A DNA stretch of 64,000 bases from Microscilla marina ATCC 23134. GTDB taxonomy: Bacteria; Bacteroidota; Bacteroidia; Cytophagales; Microscillaceae. The DNA lies in assembly GCF_000169175.1 (NCBI RefSeq), contig NZ_AAWS01000001.1, forward strand, positions 186,001-250,000. The letters are read 5' to 3'. The notes beneath the pieces are model-generated. The model was not told the DNA's origin and ran no database searches. It saw only the letters and a program-made list of their open reading frames with translations. Position numbers and translations under genes: made by a program. Within the stretch, counting starts at the first letter, position 1; the number at the start of each line of letters is the position of its first letter. Below are positions 17,049 to 27,007 of the stretch, in pieces.

Positions 17049-19112
17049 ATGACAAATCAGACCACCCAGACTGCGGTACCAGTAGCAGCAAAAAAGCCCA
17101 AAGAACTAACCAAACACGGACACACCCGTGTGGATGATTACTTTTGGCTCAACCAACGTGAAGATCAGGAAGTGATCGACTACTTAAACGCCGAAAACGA
17201 GTACACCAAAAAAGTGATGGCGCACACCAATGTTTTTCAAGACAAGTTGTTTGAAGAGATCAAAGGGCGCATCAAAGAAGTAGACCAGAGTGTACCTTAC
17301 TTTAATCGGGGCTATTATTTTTATGTACGTTACGAAGAGGGCAAAGAGTACCCAATTTATTGCCGTAAAAAAGGCAATCTGGAGGCCGAAGAAGAGGTCA
17401 TGCTCAACGTAAACGAGCGTGCCAAGGGGCACGACTATTATGCCGTACAGGGCTTATCGCTGAGCGAAGATCTGGACATGCTGGCGTTTAGTGTAGACAC
17501 CGTGGGGCGACGCAGGTATACCATTCATTTCAAAAAAATGGGCACGGGTGAGATCATCAAAGACACCATTACCAATACCAATGGAAGCATTGCCTGGGCT
17601 GCCGACAATGAAACTTTGTTTTATGTAACCAAAGACGAACAAACTTTGCGTGATGACACCATCTGGAGGCATAAACTGAACCGCCCACAAGCCGAAGATG
17701 TAAAGGTTTTTGTAGAAGAAGATGAAACCTTTGGAACCCACGTATTTCGTACCAAGTCACGCAAATTTTTGGTGATTACTTCTTACAGCACCCTTTCTAC
17801 TGAGCAGCGTTACCTGGCAGCCAACGATCCTATGGGAGAGTTTAAGATGCTGCAAGCCCGCGAAGATAAACACGAGTACAGCGCCAGCCATTACAATGAC
17901 AAATTCTATATAGTAACCAACTGGCAAGCTAAAAACTTTCGCTTAATGGTAACGCCAGACACTGCACCCAGCAAAGAAAACTGGACAGAGGTAATTGCTC
18001 ACCGAGAAGACGTAATGCTTGAGCAAATAGAGCTGTTCAAAGATTTTTTGGTGGTGCAAGAACGTAAAGACGGGTTAGAGCGTTTGCATGTACGCTCGTG
18101 GGATGGTAGCCAGGAGCACTACCTCGACTTTGGGGAGTTTGCTTATTCTGCCTGGACTGCCTACAACCCTGAGTTTGACACCAAAGTATTGCGTTATGGA
18201 TTCAATTCGTTGATTACTCCGCGCTCTACCTTTGACTATAACATGGAAACCAAGGAGAAGACCTTGCTCAAACAACAAGAGGTGTTGGGAGGGTATGACC
18301 CTATGCAATATACCTCAGAGCGGGTACACATTACGGCACGCGACGGAGCACAAGTGCCGATGTCGCTGGTGTATAAAAAAGGAATGAAAAGAGATGGTAG
18401 CCATCCCGCTTTACTGTATGGGTATGGTTCTTATGGCATCAATGTTACGCCAGACTTCAGTTCGGCAAGGTTAAGTTTGCTCGACCGTGGTTTTGTGTAC
18501 GCCATTGCCCACATAAGGGGGAGCGAAACCATGGGGCGCCCTTGGTACGAAGATGGAAAGTTGCTTAAGAAAATGAATACTTTTACTGATTTCATCGACT
18601 GTGGAGAGTATTTGGTGCAGCAGCAGTATACTGCTCCAGAGCGTTTGTTTGCCATGGGGGGCAGCGCCGGGGGCATGCTCATGGGGGGAGTGATGAATAT
18701 GCGCCCTGACTTATTTAAAGGGTTGATTGCCGCCGTGCCTTTTGTAGATGTAGTCACTACCATGTTAGACGATAGTATTCCGCTTACTACAGGAGAGTAC
18801 GACGAGTGGGGCAACCCCAACGAAGAAGAGTATTACCACTACATGCTGTCATATTCGCCCTACGACCAGGTAGAAGCCAAAGAATATCCTAACTTGTTGG
18901 TTACTACGGGTTTTCATGACTCTCAGGTGCAATATTGGGAACCTGCTAAGTGGGTGGCAAAATTGCGGGAATTAAAAACAGACCAAAACCAGTTGTTGTT
19001 CAAGATTGATATGAGTGCCGGACACAGCGGTAAAACGGGACGTTTTCAGCGATTCAAGGAGCTGGCGCTTGAATATGCATTTATGTTCGATTTATTGGGC
19101 ATCAAGGAGTAG
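17049..19112 (+). CDS. ptrB: Oligopeptidase B (protease II, S9A family)
   Basis: A 687-residue prolyl-oligopeptidase-family serine peptidase. It starts with the family's KHGHTRVDDYFWL segment, has a beta-propeller (about 75-400) and ends in an alpha/beta-hydrolase domain. The catalytic triad can be placed at Ser539 (GGSAGG), Asp624 (GFHDSQV) and His659 (AGHSGKTG), each seven residues later than in the E. coli enzyme as I recall it. It cleaves short peptides after Arg or Lys, usually in the cytoplasm; there is no signal peptide here. It is monocistronic with its own terminator. Confidence 0.95.
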   Translation: MTNQTTQTAVPVAAKKPKELTKHGHTRVDDYFWLNQREDQEVIDYLNAENEYTKKVMAHTNVFQDKLFEEIKGRIKEVDQSVPYFNRGYYFYVRYEEGKEYPIYCRKKGNLEAEEEVMLNVNERAKGHDYYAVQGLSLSEDLDMLAFSVDTVGRRRYTIHFKKMGTGEIIKDTITNTNGSIAWAADNETLFYVTKDEQTLRDDTIWRHKLNRPQAEDVKVFVEEDETFGTHVFRTKSRKFLVITSYSTLSTEQRYLAANDPMGEFKMLQAREDKHEYSASHYNDKFYIVTNWQAKNFRLMVTPDTAPSKENWTEVIAHREDVMLEQIELFKDFLVVQERKDGLERLHVRSWDGSQEHYLDFGEFAYSAWTAYNPEFDTKVLRYGFNSLITPRSTFDYNMETKEKTLLKQQEVLGGYDPMQYTSERVHITARDGAQVPMSLVYKKGMKRDGSHPALLYGYGSYGINVTPDFSSARLSLLDRGFVYAIAHIRGSETMGRPWYEDGKLLKKMNTFTDFIDCGEYLVQQQYTAPERLFAMGGSAGGMLMGGVMNMRPDLFKGLIAAVPFVDVVTTMLDDSIPLTTGEYDEWGNPNEEEYYHYMLSYSPYDQVEAKEYPNLLVTTGFHDSQVQYWEPAKWVAKLRELKTDQNQLLFKIDMSAGHSGKTGRFQRFKELALEYAFMFDLLGIKE

Positions 19113-19152
19113 TGAGCCATACACCATAAGTATGCTTAATTGAGCTTACCAT

Positions 19153-19190
19153 ACACCTTGTCTGACACTATTTTCAGGCAAGGTGTTTTT
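19153..19190 (+). terminator. Intrinsic terminator of ptrB
   Basis: ACACCTTG (19153-19160) pairs with CAAGGTGT (19179-19186), extended inward by CTGA/TCAG, and is followed by TTTTT. It lies 40 bases after the ptrB stop. Confidence 0.85.
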
Positions 19191-19213
19191 ATGCCTTTTT
19201 TGTGCATTCCTAC

Positions 19214-19250
19214 AGGTTTGTTTAGCCTCGTAGAGCCTGGAGGCAAACCT
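19214..19250. repeat. REP-like hairpin
   Basis: AGGTTTG (19214-19220) pairs with CAAACCT (19244-19250), with a second nested arm GCCTC/GAGGC. It lies in the spacer between two convergent genes. Such GAGGCAAACCTCC hairpins look like a repetitive extragenic element, but only one copy is seen here. Confidence 0.4.
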
Positions 19251-19286
19251 CCTACGGTTAAAGCTTATTTTCAAAAGCGGAAAATC

Positions 19287-19739
19287 TTACAAATTTTGTA
19301 GTACTTCATGTAGGTTTTTATAATAGTGTGTCTCTACTTTTGCGGGGTCTACCTGGGGGTTATCTGCCACTATCTTGTCTTTGCCCATTTGCAGGCTAAA
19401 TTTAAACAGCTCGTTGTTGGGTAAAATCTTATGAAACGTGGTGAGCCCATCTTTATACATCTGCTCCATCCAGCTGAGGTAAAACCACTGCATAGAAGGG
19501 AGGTGTAATGTGACCATGTTGCGTTTATCCATTACCAGATTTTTTACCTGGTGTTGCTTGATAAACTCGCCCATTTTCAGAATAGCTTCTTTGAATAAAG
19601 TAATGTTAATGTCAGCGTTTAACTGGCACACTATGACATCTTTAGAGGGGAGGTATAATATATTTACTTGTTCTGAAACAAATATCACCTGATAATCATA
19701 GTTCTTACATTCTTCTTTTATGATATCTAATAATAGCAT
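19287..19739 (-). CDS. Small SpoIIAA/STAS-like protein, function unknown
   Basis: A 150-residue soluble protein. The layout is a beta-strand start (QVIFVSEQVNILYLPSKDVI), a long helix (FKEAILKMGEFIKQHQV), a strand NLVMDKRNMV, a further helix and a strand-helix end (FKFSLQMGKDKIV, then HYYKNLHEVLQNL). This is the order expected of a SpoIIAA-like domain, and the size and order match the genes at 12781 and 14933. No catalytic residues are apparent. It sits alone between convergent and co-directional neighbours. Confidence 0.6.
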   Translation of the reverse strand: MLLLDIIKEECKNYDYQVIFVSEQVNILYLPSKDVIVCQLNADINITLFKEAILKMGEFIKQHQVKNLVMDKRNMVTLHLPSMQWFYLSWMEQMYKDGLTTFHKILPNNELFKFSLQMGKDKIVADNPQVDPAKVETHYYKNLHEVLQNL

Positions 19740-19886
19740 TGGTTAGGGGTTAATATCAATAGGGTTGCAAGATAAGTGAATAATACTGATAGACAGCGTA
19801 ATCTATATATTTAATATCTTGCCAACTTGTAAAAACTCTCCATAACAAGGGCTATTGAAGACCCTATGATGTATTATCAAATAAAT

Positions 19887-19921
19887 ACAAAAGCCTGTCT
19901 GACACAGTAGTCAGACAGGCT
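19887..19921 (-). terminator. Intrinsic terminator of the fumarylacetoacetase gene
   Basis: Perfect 11-base arms AGCCTGTCTGA (19892-19902) and TCAGACAGGCT (19911-19921) with an 8-base loop. On the minus strand the stem is followed by TTTTGTATTT. It lies 40 bases past the stop. Confidence 0.85.
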
Positions 19922-19961
19922 CATTCAAAGGCATTGTTTCGAGTATTTAGTGAGGTGAAGG

Positions 19962-21239
19962 TTACACTGCCGGAAAAACTTTTCCACTGGCACTGCCAAA
20001 CCCTATGCGGGCAAAACCTTCTTTTTTGCAATAACCCTTCACTACTACCGTGTCGTTGTCGTTGATAAACTTTCGCTCTGAACCATCAGGCATCGCTATA
20101 GGCTTGCTACCGCGCCAGGTGAGCTCTAGCATCGATCCGTAAGAGTTTTCATCTTTGCCGCTAATGGTACCCGAAGCACACATATCACCCACATTGATAT
20201 TACAACCGTTTACAGTGTGGTGAGCCAATTGTTGCGCCATGTTCCAGTACATATATTTGAAGTTACTCTGGCATACTACTTTTTCCTGGCCGTTTTCGGG
20301 CTGTATGATTACATCCAGGTGAATGTCGAAGTTTTTCTTACCTTCATATTGCAAGTAAGGCAATACCTCAGGGTCTTGGACAGGAGAGTCTACTCTGAAA
20401 GGCTCCAAAGCATCCATAGTTACGATCCAAGGCGAGATAGTAGAGGCAAAACTTTTGCCCAAAAAAGGACCTAACGGCACATATTCCCACTTTTGAATAT
20501 CCCTGGCCGACCAGTCGTTAAATAAAACCATCCCGAAGATGTGCTCTTCTGCTTTTTTGGTAGAAATACTTTCGCCCAGTTGAGTAGACTGTCCTACAAT
20601 AAAGGCCATTTCCAGCTCAAAGTCCAGCAAACGGCTTGGTTGGTAAGTAGGCATGTCGGCATCGTCAGCCTTGGTTTGTCCCTTGGGGCGGTGTATAGGA
20701 GTGCCCGACACCACAATAGAAGAAGCTCTGCCATGGTAGCCAATAGGCAGGTGCAACCAGTTGGCAGGCAAGGCGTTTTCTTTGCCTCTAAACATAGTGC
20801 CTACGTTGGTAGCGTGCTCTATGCTTGAGTAAAAATCGGTATAATCACCCACCCGCACTGGCAAGTGCATTTGTACCATTTGCAAAGGATACAATACCTG
20901 ACGTTTGGCATCGCTGTTGTCGCGCAATTCAGGGTTGTCGTCGCGCAATAGCTCCGATATACGGTTACGTACCGCTGTCCATACTGGCTTGCCCAACGCC
21001 ATAAAATCGTTCAGTTGGTGTTTATGAAAGACCGTATTATCAGCCAGCTCTAGTTGATTAAAAAAACCTAACTCTGACAATACGCTTAAATCTAGCACAA
21101 AATTACCAATCGCTACTCCTGCTCGAGGAGACGCATTATTAATAGAAAATATACCAAAAGGCAGGTTTTGTATTGGAAAATCGCTGTTGGCGGGTACCTC
21201 TACCCAAGATTTAAGATCAGGGTTGTTTGCTTCTATCAT
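19962..21239 (-). CDS. fahA: Fumarylacetoacetase
   Basis: A 425-residue enzyme that hydrolyses 4-fumarylacetoacetate to fumarate and acetoacetate, the last step of tyrosine breakdown. Family signatures include DYTDFYSSIEHATNVG with the metal-ligand Asp, YHGRASSIVVSGTPI, the FAH-core NDWSARDIQKWEYVPLG and GSMLELTWRG. The ATG at 21239 (MIEANNPDLKSWVEV) was chosen because it matches the family N-terminus; the frame continues 16 residues further up to 21287. The gene is alone, with its own terminator. The acetoacetate formed could be activated by the CoA-transferase encoded at 29131-30527. Identification is secure. Confidence 0.96.
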   Translation of the reverse strand: MIEANNPDLKSWVEVPANSDFPIQNLPFGIFSINNASPRAGVAIGNFVLDLSVLSELGFFNQLELADNTVFHKHQLNDFMALGKPVWTAVRNRISELLRDDNPELRDNSDAKRQVLYPLQMVQMHLPVRVGDYTDFYSSIEHATNVGTMFRGKENALPANWLHLPIGYHGRASSIVVSGTPIHRPKGQTKADDADMPTYQPSRLLDFELEMAFIVGQSTQLGESISTKKAEEHIFGMVLFNDWSARDIQKWEYVPLGPFLGKSFASTISPWIVTMDALEPFRVDSPVQDPEVLPYLQYEGKKNFDIHLDVIIQPENGQEKVVCQSNFKYMYWNMAQQLAHHTVNGCNINVGDMCASGTISGKDENSYGSMLELTWRGSKPIAMPDGSERKFINDNDTVVVKGYCKKEGFARIGFGSASGKVFPAV

Positions 21240-21773
21240 AAATGCTTTTGTTAATTTTTTTTGGTGTTTTAGTTGAGAACTCTCCATAAAAAAAGAGCTC
21301 CTGGGATCAGCGTCAATTAATATATTATAGTGTAGCCATCCCGTAGGTTAAAGAAATCAGAAGATGTTTATTGGTTATCTAACGTCAATATTCCAAGGCT
21401 TTTAAATCACGTAGTCTAATGTTAGCCAAATTAGTAGGTATTGTATGCTCACGCAATGGCTGTCGACTATTGACTGAATGCTGCGGACTATTGTAACTTA
21501 CTGCTTACTTTGAATAATATCTGTCTGAAACTTACATACTCTTTACTGTATAACTTTAGTAAAAAATCAGGCTAAAGTTAAAGCGTCTAAAAATCGGGGT
21601 AAAGTTATAGGATTAAATGGTTTTTTAAAAAGGATTGTACATAAGAAGTTTTTGAAAGTTTTTGCTTATTTGCCAAAATAGTCTTCAATGAGCTTTTATT
21701 TGTAATTCAAGGTGTGTTTTGAGGTTTCTACTTCTATCGTACTTCGCTGAACTCTAGCTAAGAATAGGCACAA
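21240..21773. other. Gene-free spacer between divergent genes
   Basis: About 530 bases of AT-rich DNA holding the upstream regions of fahA and the repeat protein. It has a short degenerate TCGACTATTGACT motif near 21463 and two near-copies of GGxTAAAGTTA (about 21573 and 21598), but I cannot fix a promoter. Confidence 0.35.
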
Positions 21774-24287
21774 TTGACTAACTTTTTTTATTTTGTCAAT
21801 TGTTTTTTACACTTACAATGCATCATAATTGATACCCATGCAAACTTCGCAAAAATCATCACTTTAGTATTACTTCTATTGTTTGCCAGTGCTACCAGCT
21901 TTGCCCAATTTATCACGATTTGGCAAACCAGTAACGAAGGGAGTTCTAAAGACAATCAAATTACCATCCCCGCCAAGGGCAACTACCAAATAGTGTGGCA
22001 AGAAGTGGGCAACCCCAAAAACCAAGGCAAAACAACGGGCAAAGATGTGACTACGCTTACCTTGCCAAAGGCGGGTAAATACCAAGTGAGCATTACGGGA
22101 GGCTTGCAATACATTCACTTTGATGGCAAGGGCGATAAGCTCAAGCTCATCAGTATTGAGCAGTGGGGCGACATTGCTTGGACGTCCATGGAAGGTGCTT
22201 TTGCAGGATGTGCTAATATGAATTGCGTGGCGAGTGATGCCCTTAACTTGAGCCGAGTAAAGTTGTTAAAGGCAATGTTTTTGGGTTGTACAAAATTTAA
22301 TGGAAAAATAGGGCGTTGGGATGTGAGTAAGGTAACTGATATGAGCGGGATGTTTTTTGAAGCAAGGTCTTTCAATCAACCGATTAGCGGCTGGGATGTG
22401 GGCAAGGTAGTAAAGATAGATGGAATGTTTGCTGGTGCAGAACGGTTTAACCAACCTATAGGTGGTTGGGACGTGAGCAATGTTATAAGTATGAATGGAG
22501 TGTTTTATGAGGCACGTTCTTTCAACCAACCTATAGGCAAGTGGAATGTCAGTAAAGTGAAAAGTATGATTGAAATGTTTGCGAGTGCAGAGGCTTTTAA
22601 TGAATTTATAGGTGACTGGAATGTAACTCAAGTAACCAACATGAAAGGGATGTTTGCCAGAGCTAAGGCATTCAACCAACCTATAGGCAACTGGAACGTT
22701 GGCAAGGTAACCGATATGAACAGAATGTTTGCCGCTGCAGAGGCATTTAACCAACCTATAGGCAATTGGAACGTGAGCAATGTTACCAATGTGAGGTATA
22801 TGTTTTCGGGGGCAGAAACCTTCGACCAATCACTTGATCAATGGGATGTGGGCAAAGTTACCAATATGTATAAAATGTTTGCAGGGGCAACCGCCTTCAA
22901 TCAGTCTATAGGCAATTGGGACGTGAGCAATGTCAAGAGTATGGTGTCTATGTTTTCGTTGGCAAGGGCGTTTAACCAGTCTATAGGCAATTGGGATATG
23001 GGCAAGGTAGAGAATATGGCTTCTATGTTTTCGGGGGCAAGGTCATTTAACCAACCTATAGACAGTTGGAACGTGGGCAATGTCAAGAGTATGGCTTATA
23101 TGTTTTATAGAGCTAAAGTCTTTAACCAACCGCTTAATAAGTGGAACGTGAGCAATGTTACCAATATGAGGTATATGTTTGCAGATGCAGAAGCCTTCGA
23201 TCAATCACTTGATCAATGGGATGTGGGTAAAGTTACCAATATGTATAAAATGTTTGCAGGGGCAACTGCCTTCAATCAGTCTATAGGCAATTGGGACGTG
23301 AGCAATGTCAAGAGTATGGTGTCTATGTTTTCGTTGGCAAGGGCGTTTAACCAGTCTATAGGCAATTGGGATATGGGCAAGGTAGAGAATATGGCTTCTA
23401 TGTTTTCGGGGGCAAGGTCATTTAACCAACCTATAGGCAATTGGGATGTGAGCCAAGTAACCAATATGGGTGGGGTGTTTTTTATGGCAAAGTCATTTAA
23501 CCAGCCTATAGGCAAGTGGAATGTAAGCCAAATAACCAATATGCATAAGATGTTTGCTGGGGCAAAATTATTTAATCAACCTATAGGTAGTTGGAATGTG
23601 CGCAAAGTAAAGCGTATGATAGGGATGTTTGCTGGGGCAGAGGCTTTCAATCAGCCTATAGGCAACTGGGATATGAGCAATGTAAATGATATGGAGGAGA
23701 TGTTTAAAGGGGCAACCCGCTTCAACCAACCTATAGGCAACTGGGATGTGAGCAAGGTAACCAATATGAAAGCAATGTTTAGAGGTGCAACCTCCTTTAA
23801 CCAACCTATAGGCAGTTGGAATGTGCGCAAAGTAACCAACATGAAAGCAATGTTTAGAGGTGCCACCTCTTTTAACCAACCCCTTGGCAATTGGAATGTG
23901 CACAAAGTAACCAGCATGAAAGCAATGTTTAGAGGCGCCACCTCTTTTAACCAACCCCTTGGCAATTGGAATGTGCGCAAAGTAAAACGTATGGGATGGA
24001 TGTTTGCTGGGGCAAAGGCTTTCGACCAACCTATAGGTAATTGGAATGTATGCAAAGTAACCAGTATGAAAGCAATGTTTAGAGGTGCCACCTCTTTTAA
24101 CCAACCCCTTAATAAGTGGAATGTGGGCAAAGTGACCAATATGAGCTCTATGTTTGAGTATGCTACCTCCTTCAATCAACCCATAAGCAGATGGAATATA
24201 AGGAAGGTCAGAGCGATGAAAGACATGTTCAAAGGTACTACTAACTTCAAACAAGACTTAAGCCATTGGAAACAATTGAAGAAATAA
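21774..24287 (+). CDS. BspA-like DUF285 repeat surface protein; start probably frameshifted
   Basis: The 837-residue frame holds a signal peptide ([15 protein letters not shown]), a ~90-residue N-terminal domain and 26 full copies of a 25-residue DUF285 repeat plus a final partial one. The repeat consensus is [22 protein letters not shown]. Such repeats form leucine-rich-like solenoids on the cell surface, used for binding or adhesion. There is no C-terminal sorting domain. The frame has no ATG before the signal peptide, only a TTG at 21774. An ATG at 21838 lies in another frame; one extra A in the AAAAA run at 21851-21855 would join it to give [20 protein letters not shown], a model signal peptide. 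So the true gene probably runs 21838-24287 with a one-base deletion, from sequencing or mutation. It may be secreted by Sec. Confidence 0.85.
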   Translation: MTNFFYFVNCFLHLQCIIIDTHANFAKIITLVLLLLFASATSFAQFITIWQTSNEGSSKDNQITIPAKGNYQIVWQEVGNPKNQGKTTGKDVTTLTLPKAGKYQVSITGGLQYIHFDGKGDKLKLISIEQWGDIAWTSMEGAFAGCANMNCVASDALNLSRVKLLKAMFLGCTKFNGKIGRWDVSKVTDMSGMFFEARSFNQPISGWDVGKVVKIDGMFAGAERFNQPIGGWDVSNVISMNGVFYEARSFNQPIGKWNVSKVKSMIEMFASAEAFNEFIGDWNVTQVTNMKGMFARAKAFNQPIGNWNVGKVTDMNRMFAAAEAFNQPIGNWNVSNVTNVRYMFSGAETFDQSLDQWDVGKVTNMYKMFAGATAFNQSIGNWDVSNVKSMVSMFSLARAFNQSIGNWDMGKVENMASMFSGARSFNQPIDSWNVGNVKSMAYMFYRAKVFNQPLNKWNVSNVTNMRYMFADAEAFDQSLDQWDVGKVTNMYKMFAGATAFNQSIGNWDVSNVKSMVSMFSLARAFNQSIGNWDMGKVENMASMFSGARSFNQPIGNWDVSQVTNMGGVFFMAKSFNQPIGKWNVSQITNMHKMFAGAKLFNQPIGSWNVRKVKRMIGMFAGAEAFNQPIGNWDMSNVNDMEEMFKGATRFNQPIGNWDVSKVTNMKAMFRGATSFNQPIGSWNVRKVTNMKAMFRGATSFNQPLGNWNVHKVTSMKAMFRGATSFNQPLGNWNVRKVKRMGWMFAGAKAFDQPIGNWNVCKVTSMKAMFRGATSFNQPLNKWNVGKVTNMSSMFEYATSFNQPISRWNIRKVRAMKDMFKGTTNFKQDLSHWKQLKK
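22767..23436 (+). repeat. Near-identical intragenic duplication in the DUF285 gene
   Basis: Bases 22767-23061 recur at 23142-23436 with an offset of exactly 375 bases (five 75-base repeat units) and only a few mismatches. The encoded order ([27 protein letters not shown]) is repeated. The copies are far more alike than other units of the array, so the event was recent. Confidence 0.9.
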
Positions 24288-24541
24288 TTATCTTGGTCGG
24301 TCATTGTTGCAAGCTTGGTGTCGTTGTCAAGGCTTAGCGACAATGTTTTTAGTAATCGCCATCGCATTTAGCGTAGCCACCATCGACTGTTGACTTTTAA
24401 CTAACAAATTCATAAACCACTGAAAATAAGTATACTATGATTTTGTTAGTTGTCTCTGGAACAGGAGGCAACTTGAAGCTTGTTGCTTAAAGCTTGCTCC
24501 TGTTGGTGCTATGGACTAAAGAGCACCAAACCCACAAAGCA

Positions 24542-25984
24542 GTGAACAAAGAACTACCCCGTAGAGTAAGCAAAATCAAAGCCTTATTTTCTAAGACAAA
24601 GATAGGGCAAGGCATTAATGCTATAGAGCAGTTGTGCCACGATTATTTTGAAATGCATGTAGGGGTAGTTCGTGCCTATCGTTCTCAGTATCAGGCACAT
24701 TGTTACGAACACACCCTAGGGCGTATCAACGACTATGAGCTTGAAAAAGGGTCGTACGAAATAGCCTGGCAGATATTGGACTTTGTAGACCAATTGGCAC
24801 AATATGAGCACACCAGCCCTTACCTTACCCCTATTCCTCCTTTAGACGCTGACCAAGCCGTAGACCGTCGCCGGGATTTATTGCACATCAGGGCGTTGCA
24901 AAAGAAAGGTTTGCCCATTGTATTTTTGCAGGGAATGAGTGGCATGGGCAAAACGACCCTTTGTAAGCTATACATTTATACCTATATAGAAGAGTATACT
25001 TATGTAGCCTGGATTGGTACAGGAGCCAGTCTGACCGATGCTTTGGTGGCTTACTTTTTTGACGAAAAGAATCAGCAACTCTATACCCAACAATACAAAC
25101 AAGACATCAAGCTACAGCGCATCATTGCTTTTTTGCAACAGTTGCCCGGCAAAAAACTGCTCATAGCCGACGGTTTAGACCGTTATCAGCCGCAAGACCT
25201 TGACATGTTCAAAGAGTTATGCAAGCAAGCCAATTTTGACATTTTGATTAGTACTACGCAACCTTATCGTGGCGATGATTTTCAGGCTATAGATATAGCG
25301 TACTTTGATGAAGAACAATCGTCGGAATTATTTTTTAAAGAACACCTTTCGGCAAAAGAAGATGACTCTCTGCCCAAGTTGTTGGGTTTGGTTGACTACC
25401 AACCCCTGATGTCGCGCTTGCTGGCAAGGGTACTGCGCCAATACAAGGAATGGAACGTAAAAGAACTACACAAAGCACTGCACCAAAGTTCATTGGCAAA
25501 CACCAATTGGCTCATTGCTACTCGTTTGCTCGAAGACCGCGCCCAAGACGAACAAGTACTGTTTACCCATGTACTTACTTTGTTGAATATTGCGGGGTTT
25601 TCGGACAACGAAAAGTGGGTAATGAAGCAGTTTATTGTTTTTCCTCCATTTGAAATAGATTGGCAAGACCTCAAAAGAGCGTTAAATTTGCCTACCCGTA
25701 TTACCCGGTTTTTGTCGGTGAACAGAGCGCACTATAATTTTTTGGATGGACTGGAAACGCTTACGCAAAAAGGGTGGCTCAGTTGTGACAAAACCGCATA
25801 TAAGTTTCACGGAATTTTGCAAGAAGCCGCCCACTACTTCTTGCGTTTTGAGATAGACGACGATTGGGAGGGGCTTGCGCAAACTGCCTACCACCTGCAG
25901 CAGATTTACCTAGAGCAAAAACGTTTGAACGAGGCGCACCAAATAAGTTCTTACCTGGAGGTTGTGCGGCACAGGTATGAATAG
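24542..25984 (+). CDS. STAND-type NTPase with an EAD11-like N-terminal domain
   Basis: About 480 residues. Residues ~8-90 form a helical region (KIGQGINAIEQL, then YRSQYQAHCYEHTLGRINDYELE) whose pattern fits effector-associated domain 11 of bacterial STAND proteins. Residues ~131-139 are a Walker A loop (GMSGMGKTT), followed by a Walker B-like LLIADGLD and a winged-helix-like region. The protein ends soon after (LNEAHQISSYLEVVRHRYE), where relatives would continue with TPR sensor repeats, so the sensor is very short or lost. There is no ATG near the start: GTG 24542 is my choice, TTG 24494 the upstream limit. Such proteins act as signal or defence switches. It converges on a nuclease-like gene. 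Confidence 0.72.
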   Translation: MNKELPRRVSKIKALFSKTKIGQGINAIEQLCHDYFEMHVGVVRAYRSQYQAHCYEHTLGRINDYELEKGSYEIAWQILDFVDQLAQYEHTSPYLTPIPPLDADQAVDRRRDLLHIRALQKKGLPIVFLQGMSGMGKTTLCKLYIYTYIEEYTYVAWIGTGASLTDALVAYFFDEKNQQLYTQQYKQDIKLQRIIAFLQQLPGKKLLIADGLDRYQPQDLDMFKELCKQANFDILISTTQPYRGDDFQAIDIAYFDEEQSSELFFKEHLSAKEDDSLPKLLGLVDYQPLMSRLLARVLRQYKEWNVKELHKALHQSSLANTNWLIATRLLEDRAQDEQVLFTHVLTLLNIAGFSDNEKWVMKQFIVFPPFEIDWQDLKRALNLPTRITRFLSVNRAHYNFLDGLETLTQKGWLSCDKTAYKFHGILQEAAHYFLRFEIDDDWEGLAQTAYHLQQIYLEQKRLNEAHQISSYLEVVRHRYE

Positions 25985-26164
25985 GTGAGCGTGTATATTA
26001 ATGACTGAAGTTACGCAGACCTACTTATTTTGATGGTTATATGGCTTTATTGCTCAATGGTTGGGCTACACATTGCGCAACAATACAGCCATTCAACAAT
26101 AGAAACATGTGACCTTCAGAAAACTGCGTAACTTGAGTTAATGATATAAGTCTGGTGTAAAGTG

Positions 26165-27007
26165 TTACACAAGTGTTTTTATGGTATACCCTAGTTGTTC
26201 GAACTCGTGGTTTTCGTAGCCAAACATATACTGGGGCAAAATCTTTTTTGCCTGGTTTATTCTAAGTACAGTTTTTATTTGTTCTTCGATATTACCCGAA
26301 CTTGTCAGTAAATAACAATTCATCCAGTCATAAATAAGGCTGGCGTCATTGCCCTTGGTCTGAATTTGGTTGAGGCGGTGAAGAGGCAACAAGGGGTGGT
26401 CGGCACCCTTGAGTTTATGGTGCAGTTGATTGGCATGAATCGGGTTGTCAATCATAATAATGACAAAATCGCAGTGCAAAGCAAGCGACCTGCCTACACT
26501 TTTAAGAATACTCTCACGGTTAAACTTACCCGTTTTGCACTCGATATAAATCAGATTGAGGTTACGCAGCACCACCAACACATCGTAGTCTCCGGCGTAG
26601 GTGTTGGTTTCGTTGCGTTGAACATCTTCTACCTCTACTCCATAAGAGTAAGCAAAAGCACTAAACCTGCGTACTACCAGCTCGCCCATGTACCATTCAA
26701 AAGTATAAGAAAACTTATTGCGGTCAGGGGCAAACTCGGCGTGGTTGATCAGCTTGCGTACCTCTTTATCCGAAGAAGTTTTTTTTGAATGAGTGATGGC
26801 ATGTAGCAACTCTTTACGTTTTCTGAAGTCATTAAATATTCTAAATAAATGCTCTCCGTTGGGGTATTTTCGCTGTCGTATATTTTTAATTAACAGATTA
26901 TTCTCTTTGTCTTCTTTTCTGATGTCAAAGCCCCGTGCTGACAAAATATTTTTTACCGAAAACAATTGATCTAGGTTGTTTTTTCTACTGTTTCCTTTCA
27001 AGCTCAT
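26165..27007 (-). CDS. PD-(D/E)XK nuclease-like protein
   Basis: A 280-residue soluble protein. The middle holds a PD-(D/E)XK core: GDYDVLVV with Asp140/Asp142, then IYIECKTG with Glu156 and Lys158, followed by a helix with the KSVGRSLALHCDF pattern, as in Mrr/Card1-like restriction-type endonucleases. The N-terminal ~110 residues are basic and helical and may bind nucleic acid. The ATG at 27007 (MSLKGNSRKNN) is preferred to the TTG at 27046. It converges with the STAND NTPase, 180 bases apart. It may belong to a defence function, but no partner methylase or CRISPR is present. The fold is well supported; substrate unknown. Confidence 0.72.
   Translation of the reverse strand: MSLKGNSRKNNLDQLFSVKNILSARGFDIRKEDKENNLLIKNIRQRKYPNGEHLFRIFNDFRKRKELLHAITHSKKTSSDKEVRKLINHAEFAPDRNKFSYTFEWYMGELVVRRFSAFAYSYGVEVEDVQRNETNTYAGDYDVLVVLRNLNLIYIECKTGKFNRESILKSVGRSLALHCDFVIIMIDNPIHANQLHHKLKGADHPLLPLHRLNQIQTKGNDASLIYDWMNCYLLTSSGNIEEQIKTVLRINQAKKILPQYMFGYENHEFEQLGYTIKTLV

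Noticed and set aside
22266-24254. Long antisense open frames (up to 228 codons) opposite the DUF285 gene
   Set aside because: They arise from the 75-base periodic repeat, which keeps the opposite frames free of stops. Their products are mirror-like repeats with no start or family.
22300-24280. CRISPR-like regular repeats
   Set aside because: The 75-base period is an in-frame 25-residue protein repeat with no spacers.
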